This document shows positions 21,936 through 34,000 of a DNA stretch of 64,000 nucleotides, in pieces. How positions within the stretch are numbered: the first letter of the stretch is position 1; each line of letters starts with the position of its first letter. Position numbers and translations under genes: made by a program. The notes under the pieces were generated by a model. It was not told the origin of the DNA. It made no database searches and worked only from the letters and a program-made list of their open reading frames with translations. The stretch is from Tilletiopsis washingtonensis. Its lineage: Eukaryota > Basidiomycota > Exobasidiomycetes > Entylomatales. Location of the stretch: NCBI RefSeq assembly GCF_003144115.1, contig NW_020312011.1:62001-126000 (forward strand). The letters run 5' to 3'.

Positions 21936-21969
21936 ATGGCGCATGTGTCAATGCAGCGCTTTGTATATT

Positions 21970-24103
21970 TCATGCGTCTGCGACCAGCCAGGCGTACACG
22001 ACGTCGACGATGGCGTCCAGCTCTGCACGAATGCGCTGCTGAGCGGCCTCAAACGACTCGCCTGCGCGCACCTCGCCCAGTGCCTCGCAGTAGATCTTGA
22101 CCTGCAATGGGCGAGTGAGTCTAGGAGCGCCCGGCGAGGAGCCGCACGCACGTACCTTTGGCTCTGTGCCGCTTGGCCGGACTTGGATGCGGGGCGCGCC
22201 GAGCATGATCTCCTTCCGCGCGCTCTCCTTGGAGATGTCTGCGGTGGCGAAGAAGTACCGCAGCACGTCGTTCTTCGGGATCTCGCCTTCGGGCGTGTCC
22301 GCCGGCGGGCGGCCGTCGAGGAGGTCCTCGACCAGGGCCAGCTCAAAGTCTCCGATGCGGTCTGGCTTCTGGGCGCGCACGCGCTTCATGATGCTGCTGC
22401 CGCTCGTGCCCGGCTGCAGACGGATCGTGCGCTGCGTGGTGATGGCCACGCCGACGCGTCGCTGGATCTCCTCGAGGCGGCCGAGCAGCGTCTTGCCCTC
22501 GGCATCGAGCGCGCAGGCGAGGTCTGCCAGCGCCAGCAGTGCCGAGAGGCCGTCCTTGTCCCACACGAGGCTGCAGGCCATGTAGCCGAGCGCCTCCTCG
22601 TACGCAAAGGCGAAGCGCTCGCCCTTGGACGTCAGCGCAGACGCCGCAGGGCCGAGCCACTTGAAGCCCGTCAGTGTCTCGCGATGCCGCGCGCCGTACG
22701 CTCCCGCCAGGCGCGCAAGCAGCCGCGAGCTGACGATGGTGCTGAGCACCCACGGCGGCGACGCAGCACTGTCGGCAGAGAGCTGCCGCAGCATGGCGTC
22801 GCCGAGCAGTGTGCCCAGCTCGTCGCCGGTCAGCTGGCGCAGCTTGCCCGTGCTGTCGCGTGCAGCTGCGCACAGACGGTCGGCGTCGGGGTCGTTTGCA
22901 ATAGCCACGGCGCACTGCTTCTCGTCAGCAAGCGCCATGACCAGGTCCATGGCTCCAGGCTCCTCGGGATCTGCCCGGCGCGTCAGCATGCGCAGTGCTG
23001 ATCATACGCGTGCGACTCACTCGGGAACTTCACCGTCGGGAAGTGGCCATCCGGCTCGCGCTGCTCGGCCACAGTGAAGCCCTGATAGCCGCGGCGCTTG
23101 AGCAGCCGCTCTGCAATGTGGGCGCCGACACCGTGCAGCGGCGTGTAGGCGACCTTGAAGGCCGCTGCCGGCGCGCTCGGCGCCGGCGTGACGCGAAGCA
23201 CCTCGCCGATGTAGGTTTCAAAGTCCTCCTCTCCCAGATCCGACAGCATGTCCTTTGCGCGTGCCTCGACCAGCGTGCATGCGGGAGGCGTGCGGCCCTC
23301 CTGGGCCACAGCGTCGATGTGCGCGGCAATCTCGCCGTCGACCGGGTCGTTGATCTGGCTGGACGCGAGTGGGCACGTCAGACTTCGCTCCACACAGCGC
23401 AGTCCGGTCTGCTCACGTGCCAGCGGCGCAGTACACCTGATGGACGGAGTGTCAGAGGATCTGCTTGAGTGAGCAGGCCGCCCGCACTCACTTTGTAGCC
23501 ATTGTACTCGGGCGGGTTGTGGCTGGCCGTCACGACAATGCCGGCGGCGGCGCTGAGGCGGCGCACCATGAAGCCGCACATGGGCGTCGGCGCCGGCACG
23601 GTGAAGAGGTGCACCCTCACGCCGGCCGCGGCCAGCACGCCCGCGGCAGCATGCGCGACTGGAGCAGGCGTCAGTCGAGGAGCCACTGGGCGGGTGGTGC
23701 TGGCAGCGCACATGCCTCAGAGTCAAGACGTCCGTCGTATGCCACAACGACGCCGGCCTGCTCGCGGCGCTGCTCGCGCACATAGCGCGCCAGGCCGGCC
23801 GTCGTCTGCATGACCACGAGGCGCTGTGTCGGCAGCGTCAGTCGTGCCGCCAGCCCTCGCCGCCGTGCTCCTCACGTTCATCCGCGCCGGACCAGGCCCC
23901 ACGACGCCACGCAGGCCGGCAGTGCCGAACTCGAGGCGCGAGGCAAAGGCGGCGTGCAGCTCGGCCGCCGCAGCCGGCTCGGCCTCGGCGTCGGCGAGGA
24001 GCTGCTCGAGCGCGGCGCGTGACTTCGCGTCGGGGTCGAGGGCCAGCCAGGCGCGTGCTGTCGAGGCGAGCGCGGCATGGCCGTCGGAGGTGGATGATGC
24101 CAT
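21970..24103 (-). CDS. Phosphoglucomutase-2/phosphopentomutase (alpha-D-phosphohexomutase family)
   Basis: Converts ribose-1-phosphate to ribose-5-phosphate (and hexose phosphates), joining nucleoside breakdown to the pentose phosphate pathway; yeast counterpart Pgm3/Prm15. Seven exons: 24103..23876, 23823..23712, 23658..23492, 23436..23417, 23358..23021, 22970..22156, 22101..21970, giving 603 residues. Seen: [11 protein letters not shown] at the N-terminus, the phosphoserine loop [14 protein letters not shown] (Ser about 159), [13 protein letters not shown], the Mg-binding loop [10 protein letters not shown], and the sugar-binding and phosphate loops ([15 protein letters not shown] and [10 protein letters not shown]). 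The 20-nt exon 23436..23417 encodes the expected VYCAAG and closes phase. PGM2-type is preferred over Pgm1 by length and loop sequence. Confidence 0.93.
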
Positions 24104-24662
24104 GGTGCGGCAGAGAGGCAAAAGAGTGTGTGCGGGGAGAGCCCGGTGGAGCACGGAGGGGAGACTGGGCGGCGTGGGAACAGGGGCGTGAGAGGGTCGC
24201 AGATGGAGGCGGGAGGGTGAGAGCGCTCCCCATACCGGCAGGCTGTTGGTGTCTGGCGCGCCGCGCGCGTCACTGCGCGGTCGAGCCAGCGGGCGCACGT
24301 CTAAGCTACCTTGCAGCCCACGGCGAGGCAGAGGCGGACATGCCTCCATCGCTTCTCCTGACATTCTGATGCCAAACGCCTGCCCTGCTGTGGCCCATGC
24401 GCTGCCGAGGAGCGAGCAAGGCTGTCGGGAGGGCTCGTCGAGGGCGAGGTGGAGGCGCTGCTTAGTCAGCCGCCACGCGCACTGCCAAGGCCGCGGGGTT
24501 GCGGCTGCGCGGCTGCCGCCTCCCGAGGCGCGTGGCCGTGCGGCGCCTCTCCTCCCGACCTCCATCTCGCCGCGCCTCTCTTGCCCGCACAGCGCGCCCA
24601 ACGCATCACCCGTCGAGCCTCCGCCTCGGCCGCACGCGCAGGCGGCAGCGTCTCCGGCCGCC
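24104..24662. promoter_or_regulatory. Divergent intergenic region between the phosphomutase and DUF2015 genes
   Basis: These 559 bp separate divergent start codons. Pyrimidine-rich patches on the minus strand near the mutase start (about 24104-24140) and on the plus strand near 24540-24660 fit fungal core promoters. No coding signal or known site is visible. Confidence 0.45.
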
Positions 24663-25280
24663 ATGCTCTACTCCTTCCTCCTCTCGTCGCTCGTCGTGGT
24701 GCTCCTCATCAGTGCGTGTCCACGCGCCGCCGGCCACAGCACGCCACTCTGACGCGACCCCGCCGGCAGTCGGCTACATGAACCGCGCCGCGCTGCTGCC
24801 GCTGCTGCCCGAGCACATCGTCGAGCGGCTGCCGGCGGCGCTGCGGGCGCCGCCCAGCGGCGCGCGCTACTCGCGCCTCTCGGCCTTCGACTGGGCGTCG
24901 CAGGCGCGCGCCGGCCTCAGCTCGGCGCGCTTCGACATCGAGGCCAACCTGCGCGACGGCGATGCGCGCGCCGGCCTGGATGAGATTGGCAGCCTCGAGG
25001 TCAACGCCGTCATGGCGAGCCGCAACATGGTGAGTGCGCTGGCCTGCGTGTGTGCGTGCGGACACGGCGCTGCCTGTCCAGCGGCGCATTGGGACTGCCT
25101 GTGCTGCAGTCGCACAACCTGTGCTGCAACCACGCCGCCCGTGCTGACACTGGTATGCGCCAGACGTTCGACCAGGCGCGCCTGCACATCCACGAGCAGC
25201 GCCTGCGCGACAACGGCATCGACCCGCGCACGGGGCTCAGCCTCGACGCCAAGAGCGTCACATTTGCCAACCTGCGCTGA
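24663..25280 (+). CDS. Small DUF2015/UPF0357 membrane-anchored protein
   Basis: Three exons: 24663..24711, 24770..25029, 25164..25280, giving 141 residues. An N-terminal hydrophobic anchor (MLYSFLLSSLVVVLLI) precedes a soluble domain with FDIEANLRDGDARAGLDEIG, then NAVMASRNMTFDQARLHIHE and NGIDPRTGLSLDAKSVTF. The D-R-AGLD, FD-AR and GI-P-G---D-K-V-F pattern is the one I recall for fungal DUF2015 (yeast YCL012C-like), a family of unknown function. Length fits. It probably faces the cytosol behind a signal anchor. Exon 3's acceptor follows a stretch with another CAG (25108); the one at 25163 gives the family sequence. Confidence 0.8.
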
Positions 25281-25807
25281 GGCAGCGCACACCGCCTGCG
25301 CCTCTGTATTACCTGTAGATCTCCTGTCACCCTGTTGCGTATGCCCAGCGATACCAGTCTTGCGATGCTTGCCCTTGACGTGCTGTGGTCGCGCTTCGCG
25401 CGCTCTCGCCTGTGAGGGCGTGCAGGCTGGCCGTAGACGCGTCTCCTGCGCTTCGCCCTTCGCATGAGTCAGACTTGCAGCGCCGGCTGCACCTTGCAGG
25501 CCCTCTCCGACCTGCTCAGCGAGACGCTCACGAGCGGCAGAGAGATGCAAACATGCGGAGGTGAGAGGGTGGCCCAGGCGCACGCGCGTCACGTGCACGC
25601 GGCGCGGCGGGGCCAGAAAGCTCGAAATGGCCGAAGGAGCAGCCAGCAGCGTTGCTTCTGGTGTGCTTCCCGCTGCCACTCCCTCCACGCCGGCCGCACC
25701 TCGCACCTCGCCTCGCGCGCCTTCTCGCGCACACAGCACAGCACACGCAGCTTGCCCACTGCCAGCGCCACCCACCTCCGCCTCGCACCCCGCCCGCACC
25801 GCCCAGC
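25281..25807. other. Intergenic region upstream of ERG9
   Basis: 527 bp holding the 3' end of the DUF2015 gene and the promoter of squalene synthase. The last 140 bases are C-rich and A-poor (ccacctccgcctcgcacccc near 25770), like other 5' flanks here. No sterol-response-like site was identified by eye. Confidence 0.45.
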
Positions 25808-27879
25808 ATGTCGGCGCTGCAGCTCCTCGCGCTCGCGGTGACGCATCCCTTCGAGCTGCGCTCCCTCATCACCTACAAGGTCTGGCGCGACCCGCTCAAC
25901 GACATCAAGAGCAGCGCCGACAGCGGCTGGGAGCGCCAGACGATGCGCGACTGCTGGACGCTGCTCGACCAGACGTCGCGCAGCTTTGCGGCCGTGATCA
26001 AGGAGCTCAAGGGCGAGCTGGGCCGCGTCATCTGCCTCTTCTACCTCGTGCTGCGCGCCCTCGACACCGTCGAGGACGACATGACCATCGACAACACGCG
26101 CAAGGTACAGCTGCTGCGCGACTTCTACACGAAGCTCGAGCAGCCCGGCTGGAACTTTACCGAGAGTGAGTGGTGCGGCGTGGGCGCGCTGGGGGTGCGG
26201 CGTCTGGCGAGGGCACGGTGCATGCGGCGCACCGTCGACTGACACGACGGCAGGCGGCCCCAACGAGAAGGACCGCCACCTGCTCGTCGACTTCCACAAG
26301 GTCATCGAGGAGTACCAGCGCCTCGGCCCTGAGTGAGTCCGCCGGTGTGCACCCCGACACACGCATCTCACGCCGCGGCAGGTACCGCGTCGTCATCTCC
26401 GACATCACCGCCAAGATGGGCGCCGGCATGGCCTCCTACATCCTCGCCTCGTCGCAGTCGTCGCTGCACGTCGCTACGTTTGCGGACTACGACCTGTACT
26501 GCCACTTTGTCGCCGGCCTCGTCGGCGAGGGCCTGTCGCGCCTCTTTGGCTCGTCGGGCATCGAGCGCCGCTGGCTGTGCGACCAGCTCTCGCTCTCCAA
26601 CCACATGGGCCTCTTCCTGCAGAAGACCAACATCATCCGCGACTACGCCGAGGACTGCCGCGACGGGCGCTTCTTCTGGCCCGCCGAGGCGTACAAAAAG
26701 GCCGGCTTCCAGACGCAGGCCGACGTGGCGCGCGGCATCGTGCCGGCCAAGTCGGGCCACTTCAAGCCGCAGGGCCCTGACGGCAAGGCAGCCATGGGCG
26801 TGCTGAGCGACATGCTCCTCGACGCCATGCAGCACGCCACGCGCGCCCTCGACTACCTCAGTCTGCTGCGCGACCAGAGTGTCTTCAACTTCTGCGCCAT
26901 CCCGCAGGTCATGGCCATCGCCACCATTGAGCTCATGTTTGCCAACCCCGACGTCTTCCGGCGGAACGTCAAGATCCGCAAGAGCCAGGCGGTGCAGGTG
27001 CGTCGGTAGCTGCGTTCGTCCCTGGTGCCCTCCTGACGGCGCTTTCGCAGCTGATCCTCAAGTCGATCAACCCGCGCGACGTGGCGTACCTCTTTGTCGA
27101 GTTCACGCGCAAGATGCGCAGCCGCCTCGACCCTGCCGACCCGCACTTTGTCCGGTGGACCGTCGAGCTCGGACGTGTGAGTCAGGCAGTGTCTCCTTCT
27201 GCAGCGTTCGCTGCTTATACGGAGGCATTCAGATCGAGACGTGGGCCGAGACCTTTTATCCAACATTCGTCACTGCCGCAACGGAGGGCACGTCGGACGA
27301 CGTGCGCATCGGCGGCTTGCAACGGTACTCAGAGGCGCGCGTCAAGCTGGCGCAGGAGCTTGCGGTCAAGGCAGGCAAGGAGATCGCCGCGCCAAATGAC
27401 GACGACCCCAAGTTCACTGCCATGAGCGATGCAGAGGTGCGCACGAGAGCAGCTGCTCATCCGTCACAGCACGCTGACGCCCAGAGCACAGCGCGCCGCA
27501 CGAGAGAAGAAGGACCGCGCCGACCTGCTGCGCTTCTTTTCCCTCATCCTCCTGGCCATGACGGGCTTGTGCGTGTGGCCTCGTTCCGCGTCCTGTGAGA
27601 CACCCCTGCTGACGTCTCGCGCTTGCAGCATCCTCGTCGTCGCGCTGGCCGGCTGGTACGCGGCGGTGCGTGGCCCTTCGGTGCGCAAGGCAACGCCAAC
27701 ACGGCTGACCTCGCTTCCTCGCGCAGTGGTACTGGACACAGACGGGCACCGACCCGCTCACTCTCTTCCTCATCGAGCAATACCACGAGGCGCGCGCCGC
27801 CTCCTACCACCTCGCCGCGCAGGCGGCCGGCCTGGCCAAGGACGCCATCAGCTCGACGAAGGCCAAGCTGGAGCTCTGA
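25808..27879 (+). CDS. ERG9: Squalene synthase (farnesyl-diphosphate farnesyltransferase)
   Basis: Condenses two farnesyl diphosphates to squalene with NADPH, the first committed sterol step, on the ER membrane. Eight exons: 25808..26165, 26254..26332, 26382..26997, 27051..27176, 27233..27436, 27492..27568, 27629..27665, 27727..27879, giving 549 residues, about 100 longer than yeast Erg9 mostly at the C-terminus. Both Asp-rich motifs are present: LRALDTVEDDM (DTVED 86-90) and IIRDYAEDCRDGRFFWP (DYAED 233-237). SDITAKMGAGMA and FCAIPQVMAIATIELMF are further family blocks. The C-terminus has two hydrophobic segments (RFFSLILLAMTG and ILVVALAGWYAA) in place of the usual single anchor, then a helical tail. 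Confidence 0.97.
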
Positions 27880-28064
27880 GGCGCGCGCGGCTGCGCGACA
27901 CGGGACACGACTCATGCGGCATGGGAATGATCATGTTACAGAATGCAGAGGAATGGGGGTTGATGGTGAGGGTCTAGTGGTGCTTCAGGGGCCGCGTGCG
28001 CTGCTTCGTCTCACTGCATGGCGAAGAGTCAGATCAGGGCCATCCAGGTGCGAAGCGGCGGCAC

Positions 28065-31000
28065 TCACGCATATGCGTTGCTCTTCCTCTTGCGAGCGTC
28101 GTGCTTCTTGAGGTTGTCGCGCGCCTTGCGCTTGGCCGCCTTCTCCGGGTCCGCGATGCCCTGCATGAGCTTGGCCGTCTTGCGCTCGCGCCGCTTCTCG
28201 AGGGCGCGCTGGCGCACGCTCGTGTATGCCGAGGCGTAGCGCGTCGTGCCCACCCGACTCTGGATGACGTCCTGCACCTCTGTGGCGAGCGTCTTGAGCT
28301 CTTCCAGCTTGGCACCCTTGAGGCCCTCGTCGTCCAGGATGCGGAACAGAGGGCCGAGGATGTGCGGCAGGAAGTCCACCGTGCGCTCCGGCTCCAGGTG
28401 CATGGCCATCGCTGCGAACCACCGCAGCACGGCAGCAGCCTGTTCGGTTTGGGGCTGCAAGAGCAAGGTCAGATGCTGTGCGCAAGCGGTTGCAGGTTCG
28501 CACTCACCTGCATGTCCGCGCGGGCTAGCTGCGCGGCACGGGCAGTGTACGAAAGCTTGGTGAAGAGCCAGGCCAGCGGGTTCTCCTGCACGCCTCGCGC
28601 TGCGTCCACTCCTTCGTCGTCCTCGTCCTCGGCATCGCTTTCGTCGGCCTGCGCCGGCGAGGCCGTCCGAGCGTGCGAGGGTGCCGGGCAGAGCGCGAAG
28701 CAGCGCCCAATGTAGAGCAGGTTCTTGACGGCCTGTGTCGAGGCGCCCTCGTCGATGCGAGGAGCGCGCAGCTGCAGAGTGAGCTTGCGCGCGATGTCGA
28801 TGAGCGACTCGAGGCTGAACGGGCTCTCTTCCAGCGCCTTGCCGGCGGCGGGCCTTAACGGATCGACCGGGGAGAACAGCAGCCCGAGCAGCCGAGAGGC
28901 GCCCAGACGCACCCAAGCGTGAGGGAAGAGCAGCAGCTCGCGGACGGAGGACCACGTCGCAGCTGATCCGCGTGCATCGACCAGGGCGGCGACATGAGCG
29001 TGCAGCCCCTCGACGGTCTGCAGCGCTTGGTACGGAAGCTGCCAGTCGAGGCCGCCGTCGACGTCCATCGGGTCGAAGAATTGGTCGCTCTCGAGCTCGA
29101 CAAGCGCGCTGGCAGCGTCTGCGAGGCAGCTGCTGGCTGCGACGAGGGCTCGTGACGCCCACGCCGAGGCGTTCTCAGGCGCAGCCTCGAGCATGAGGCT
29201 GTAGACCTGCATGGCGACGCGGGCAAGCTCACTGCGCTCGCTCTGCTCGGCCCACGAATGAGTGAGCTGAGCCAGACGAGCTCGGTGATCGACCTCGACG
29301 ACGCTGATGAGCATCTTGATGAGGCTCGCCGCCTGCGCACGGCAGAGCGCCGAGTCGTCGTTGGCGAGAGCCATGACGAGAGAGACGAAGAGCACGTCGG
29401 CGTGCTCGCGAAGCACGCCGTCGTCGAACTTGGTCAGCACGGCCGAGAGCAGCTCCATGACGCTGAGGCGGCCACTTTCAAAGTCGTACGAGACGTTCTT
29501 GGCGAGGAAGCGCACCTGATTGCGCAGGCGCTGCTTGCCCTGCGGGAAGTCCAGCAGGAACTGCAGGAAGGCGGCGCGGCAAGTGTCGCGCACCTGGGCG
29601 CTCTGGTTGGTGACGAGCATCTCTGCCACGCGGTCCATGATGTCGTAGACCTCGGGAACGACGAGGCGCCGAGCGATGACCGCCCGGAGCAGCGCAAAGA
29701 TGGCAGACTGGGCGCCGGGCTCTTCGATGTCGACGACGACAAGCGAGAGCAGGTCGCCGAGCTGCCTGTCCTTGAAGTGTGCGCTCTTGGCCTCGCGCAG
29801 GATCGACGTCAGCGCCTTGAGCGCCGCCTGAGCAATGTCTGACTGTGCACTGCCCTCGCGGTTGATGGCCGCGAGGATCTGCTTGATGTACACCGGCAGA
29901 GCTGTCTCGAGCGCCGGCAGTGGGCACTTGACGAGCGCCGACACGCCCTTGAGGCCGGCATTGACGACCGATGCGTCGGAGGCATAGAGCGTGTTGCCAA
30001 CCACGGACACGAGCGGATCAAGGCGCGCCAGGGTGTCGGCGCTGTGGAAGTCGAAGCGCGCGCGGCGCATCGCCACGATCAGGAGGTCAAGGCCAAAGAC
30101 GACGAAGCGGTGCGCGTTGCGAGCGTAGTGGTCCTGCGCCGAGAGGCCGGCCTCCACGTCTGCGCGCTTCATGTGCACGGCAAAGCGATAGCCAAGCAGC
30201 GACTTGCCCTTGCGTCCCTCTCCCGCGGTGGCACGCGGCTGGAGGAAGACGGCATTGCGGCTGATGAGCGAGTGGCACAGTACCAGGAACGTCGCAGCGT
30301 CGAGGTGGACGTTGGCGTTGATGCCCGAGGCGATGCGCCGCAGCACGTCCTCGACGCTGACGATGGCCTTGTGCGCCTCGGTCTGCTGCATGATGTCGCG
30401 CAGCGGCAAGAGGAGCGCACTGATGCGCGCAGGTGCGGCGATGCGAGCCAGCTGCTCGAAAGTGTCGAGCGACTTGCTCTGCCGCATCTCGCGCATCTTC
30501 GTGCGGCTCTCGATGCCGACACGGTCCTCGCTCGTGTGTCCGAACACATCCTCGGTAGCAACGTGCACCACGTCATCGATGCCGGCGTCCAGCAGCGTCA
30601 GGGGTGACTCGGCCATGGTGGTGAGGTGCACGAGGAGCGTGTGCACGGTAAAGGCAAGGACAGCAAGCTGAGGGCCACGCACGAGCGCTCGCCGGAGCTC
30701 TCTGAGCATATCGGGGAAGTACGAAGCGCCGAGCGCAGTCGCCACCTTCGCCAGCGTGTCGCGCGCGAGGTCGCGCGTCTCCTGAGACTTGCTCTTGAGC
30801 ACCTTGGCGAGCGTGTTGAGCAGCTTGCGAATGTGCGTCTCCTTGACGTGCGTCGGCAGCCGCTGCACCACACGCACGACACCCACGGCAACAGGCAGCC
30901 GCACAGCATCGTCGGACTCGTCCTTCTGCTCGAGGTAGCCCATCAGAGCCGGCAGCAGACGTCCCGTCACGGCGTCCAGAATCTTCGTCGACTTCGCAGC

Positions 31001-34000
31001 GGCCCGCGCAGCTTCCTTCTCGGCCGACTGCTCCTCGGCTACAGGCAAGCTGTCGACAGCGGCGGGGTCTACGGGCTTGCCTTCATCGTCCATCTCCTCC
31101 TCGCGCCCATCGTCAGCGGTCTCGAGCTGCGCTTGCGCATCCATGTCGAAGTGGAAGGCGTCCAGGAGCGCCATGGCTGCGCGCACAAAGACCTTCTGCG
31201 CCGCCGAGGCCTCGTTGGCCAGCTTGAGGAAGCGCCAGAGCAGTGCGTTGTAGGCGCCCCACACCATCTGGCGGGCGAGACGGCCGAGACATGCAATCGT
31301 CTCGTTGACGAGGTTGTGGTCGTGCAGCTGCACATTGCCGCTCTGCAGGAAGTGCGTGACGAGCGGCGCAAAGATCTCGGCAATGGCCTTGCTGCGCAGC
31401 GTGCCCTGGGCCGCCTGATCACCGAGTCGGCGCAGAGCACGCGAGCGACGGTGCACCTGAATGTGGTGGATGTTGTTGAAGAAGTTGGCCTCCTCGTCGC
31501 CGTCCGCGAGCAGGCCGCGCATCTCGCCGAGCGTCTCGAAGCAGTGGCCGAGGTGCTGAACCGCAGTGCCGAGCACGCTGAGCACCTCGCGTCGCACGAG
31601 CTCGGAGCGCGAGCGCAGGCACTTGCGCAAGCCCGGGTACACGACGTTGTGGAAAAGCTCGCGCATCTTCGTGGTCTGCTCGGCATCGCAGCAGCTCTCG
31701 GTCGCGACGACAAAGCAGCGCAGCGAGAGGCCGGCGTTCGTGCGGAACGCCAGCTCTTCGGTGTCCTGGATGAAGAAGAGCATGTTGTGCACGATGGGCA
31801 GCCACTCCGCCGGGCTGAGGGGCGGATCAGGCAGCGCCCGCTCGTCGTTGAGCTCGTCGAACGCAGCGAGTCGCCGGTCGAAGTCCGGCTCCTCCATGCG
31901 CTTGGTGCTGAACGAGTTGAGCGCCTCGAGCCAACCGGCGACGCGCACGAGGCTCGGGTCGATCTTGGAGAACTGGCGGAAGAGCCCTCCGAGCGTCGTG
32001 CGCGCAGGCCGCGAGCGCAGCATGGAGAACGCGCCAGAGAACAGGGCGTAGTGGCGGCTGAAGGTCTCCGAGGTGGGGTCCTGGAACTCGGGCGTGAGCA
32101 GCAGCAGGTCACAGAAGATCTGCAGCAGGTCCGTCTTCGTGCGCTCGGGGATGACATGATTGCTCTTGCGCAACATCGGTCCGAGGAGCTCGAGCAGAGC
32201 GCTCGCGTCGCCGGCCTCGGTGACGAGCGGGCCGACATCCGCAAGGATGCGAATTTGACGGCGCATGAGCTCGTCGCGCGCACGGTCGATGCCGCCTGCG
32301 CTTGCATAGCGGCGCAGCAGCGGAGTCATACCGGCGAGGAGCGGGGAGATGTGCGGGCGCACGACGACGGACCGGATGTCGGCGGCCGCAGCGTCTCCAG
32401 CCAGGGCGTCGTTGTCGGCAGAGAGCAGCCTCTCGAGGAGCTCAAGGATGCAGCTGATCACCGGCGGCTTGGCGGTGGGAGCAGCCAGACAGGCGTAGAC
32501 GTTGGGAAGCAGCGTCGCGTCGAAGCGCACGAGGTAGGGCGCCGTGTCGGCTCGCCCTGTCCAGGTGTGGAAGAGCTCCAGCAGAGCAGACGGACTCTGC
32601 ACACTCTCGGACGAGAGCAAGGACAGGCGCGGAGAGACCAGACCGCTGAAGAGAGCCGGAAGGAACGGCTCCCAGTCGAATGCAGTGGTCGGCTGTCTGA
32701 AGAACTCGGCGATCCGGCGGATGGCCGCTTGACGCAGCGCGCGCAAGCCAAGCGTAGCCTTGCCGCGGCTGGCTCGTGCTGCAAGATCCGCATGTCGAGC
32801 CAGGTTAAGCGTGGTGCCGATGAGCAGAGGCCACAGCGGCACAGTCACCAGGCCCAGGTGCTTGATCACATCGGCGAGAAGCGAGATGAAGCCGCTTTGG
32901 CGCCGCGCAGACGCAGTGCATGCAGTCTCGCTGAAGGTGAATGTGCCCGCCGAGGTCGGAACTTGCTCTGCAAACGGAGCGAGCATGAGATCGACCAGCG
33001 TGCGCAGGTCTCCTGAGTCGCAGCCCCTCAGAGCAGCCAGAATCGCTGCCTTGCGAGCACCCTGTCCCGCGGCGGAGCTACTGCGTCCACGCCGAGAGAT
33101 CATGAGGCCGAAGAGGAGGCGGAGCAGGAGAGGCATCAGGCGCGCTCGATGACCCGGCTGGATCGTGTCGCCGTCTGGCGAGAGATTGAGCGCAGTGAGC
33201 TCGTCCCGGAAGCGTGGCGCGTCGAGGAGCGTGTGGAGCCGCGCCTTGTACGGCACTTGGGCAGGGTCCTTCCACGAGAGGACACAGTCCAGTGCGAGCT
33301 TTTGCACCTTCTCGTCGCCCGTAGCGCACAGCGAGTAGAGGTAGCTGTGCAGCTCCTCCGAACGCAGCAGCGCCTTGGGGTTCGAGAAGCGCGAGAAGAG
33401 CTCGAGATAGGCACACAGACGGGCGCGACGTTCGCGGAGCGTCAGGCGCACACCGCCTTCCGTAGCAGCGACTCGAGATGCCTCCTCCTCGGGCGCGTCA
33501 GCCTCGTCGTCCTCGTCGTGGACTCGGTCGTCGCGGATTGCGGCAAAGAAGTGCTCCATGAGTGGAGCGTTGTGGCGCTCGACCAAGATCGTTAGGTCGC
33601 CGAAGGTCTTGAGGATCTGCGTCGTGTAGTTGAGCACGTCGAGGCGCCCCTCGGGCGTCTGCTCCCGGGCCAGCGTGCGCAGAGTTGCAGTCTGCCGTCC
33701 GGCGGCGCCACGGCGCGAGGCATCCAGCCGCGCCTTGATGATTGCACATCGGGCGCTCAGCTGCGGGTCGATGAAGTGCTTCTCTGCGCGGGCATCAGTG
33801 CTCTGCTCGTCCGCGGCGCTGTCGAGTACGTCCGAGTCTGCTTCCAGTTCGTCGAGCTCGCTTCGCTGCCAGTTGACAGGGGCAGCAGGCAGTGGCGCAG
33901 CGTGCTGCAGCTCGGAGAATGCGATGCGCCAGACGTCCTCGCCAAAGCGCGTAGCCAGCTCGACGAGGGCGGCACGGCTCTCGTCCCAGAGCGGCCGGAA

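Noticed and set aside
30626-33016. A 796-residue open frame antisense to UTP20
   Set aside because: Shadow of a highly GC-rich coding exon; no domain.
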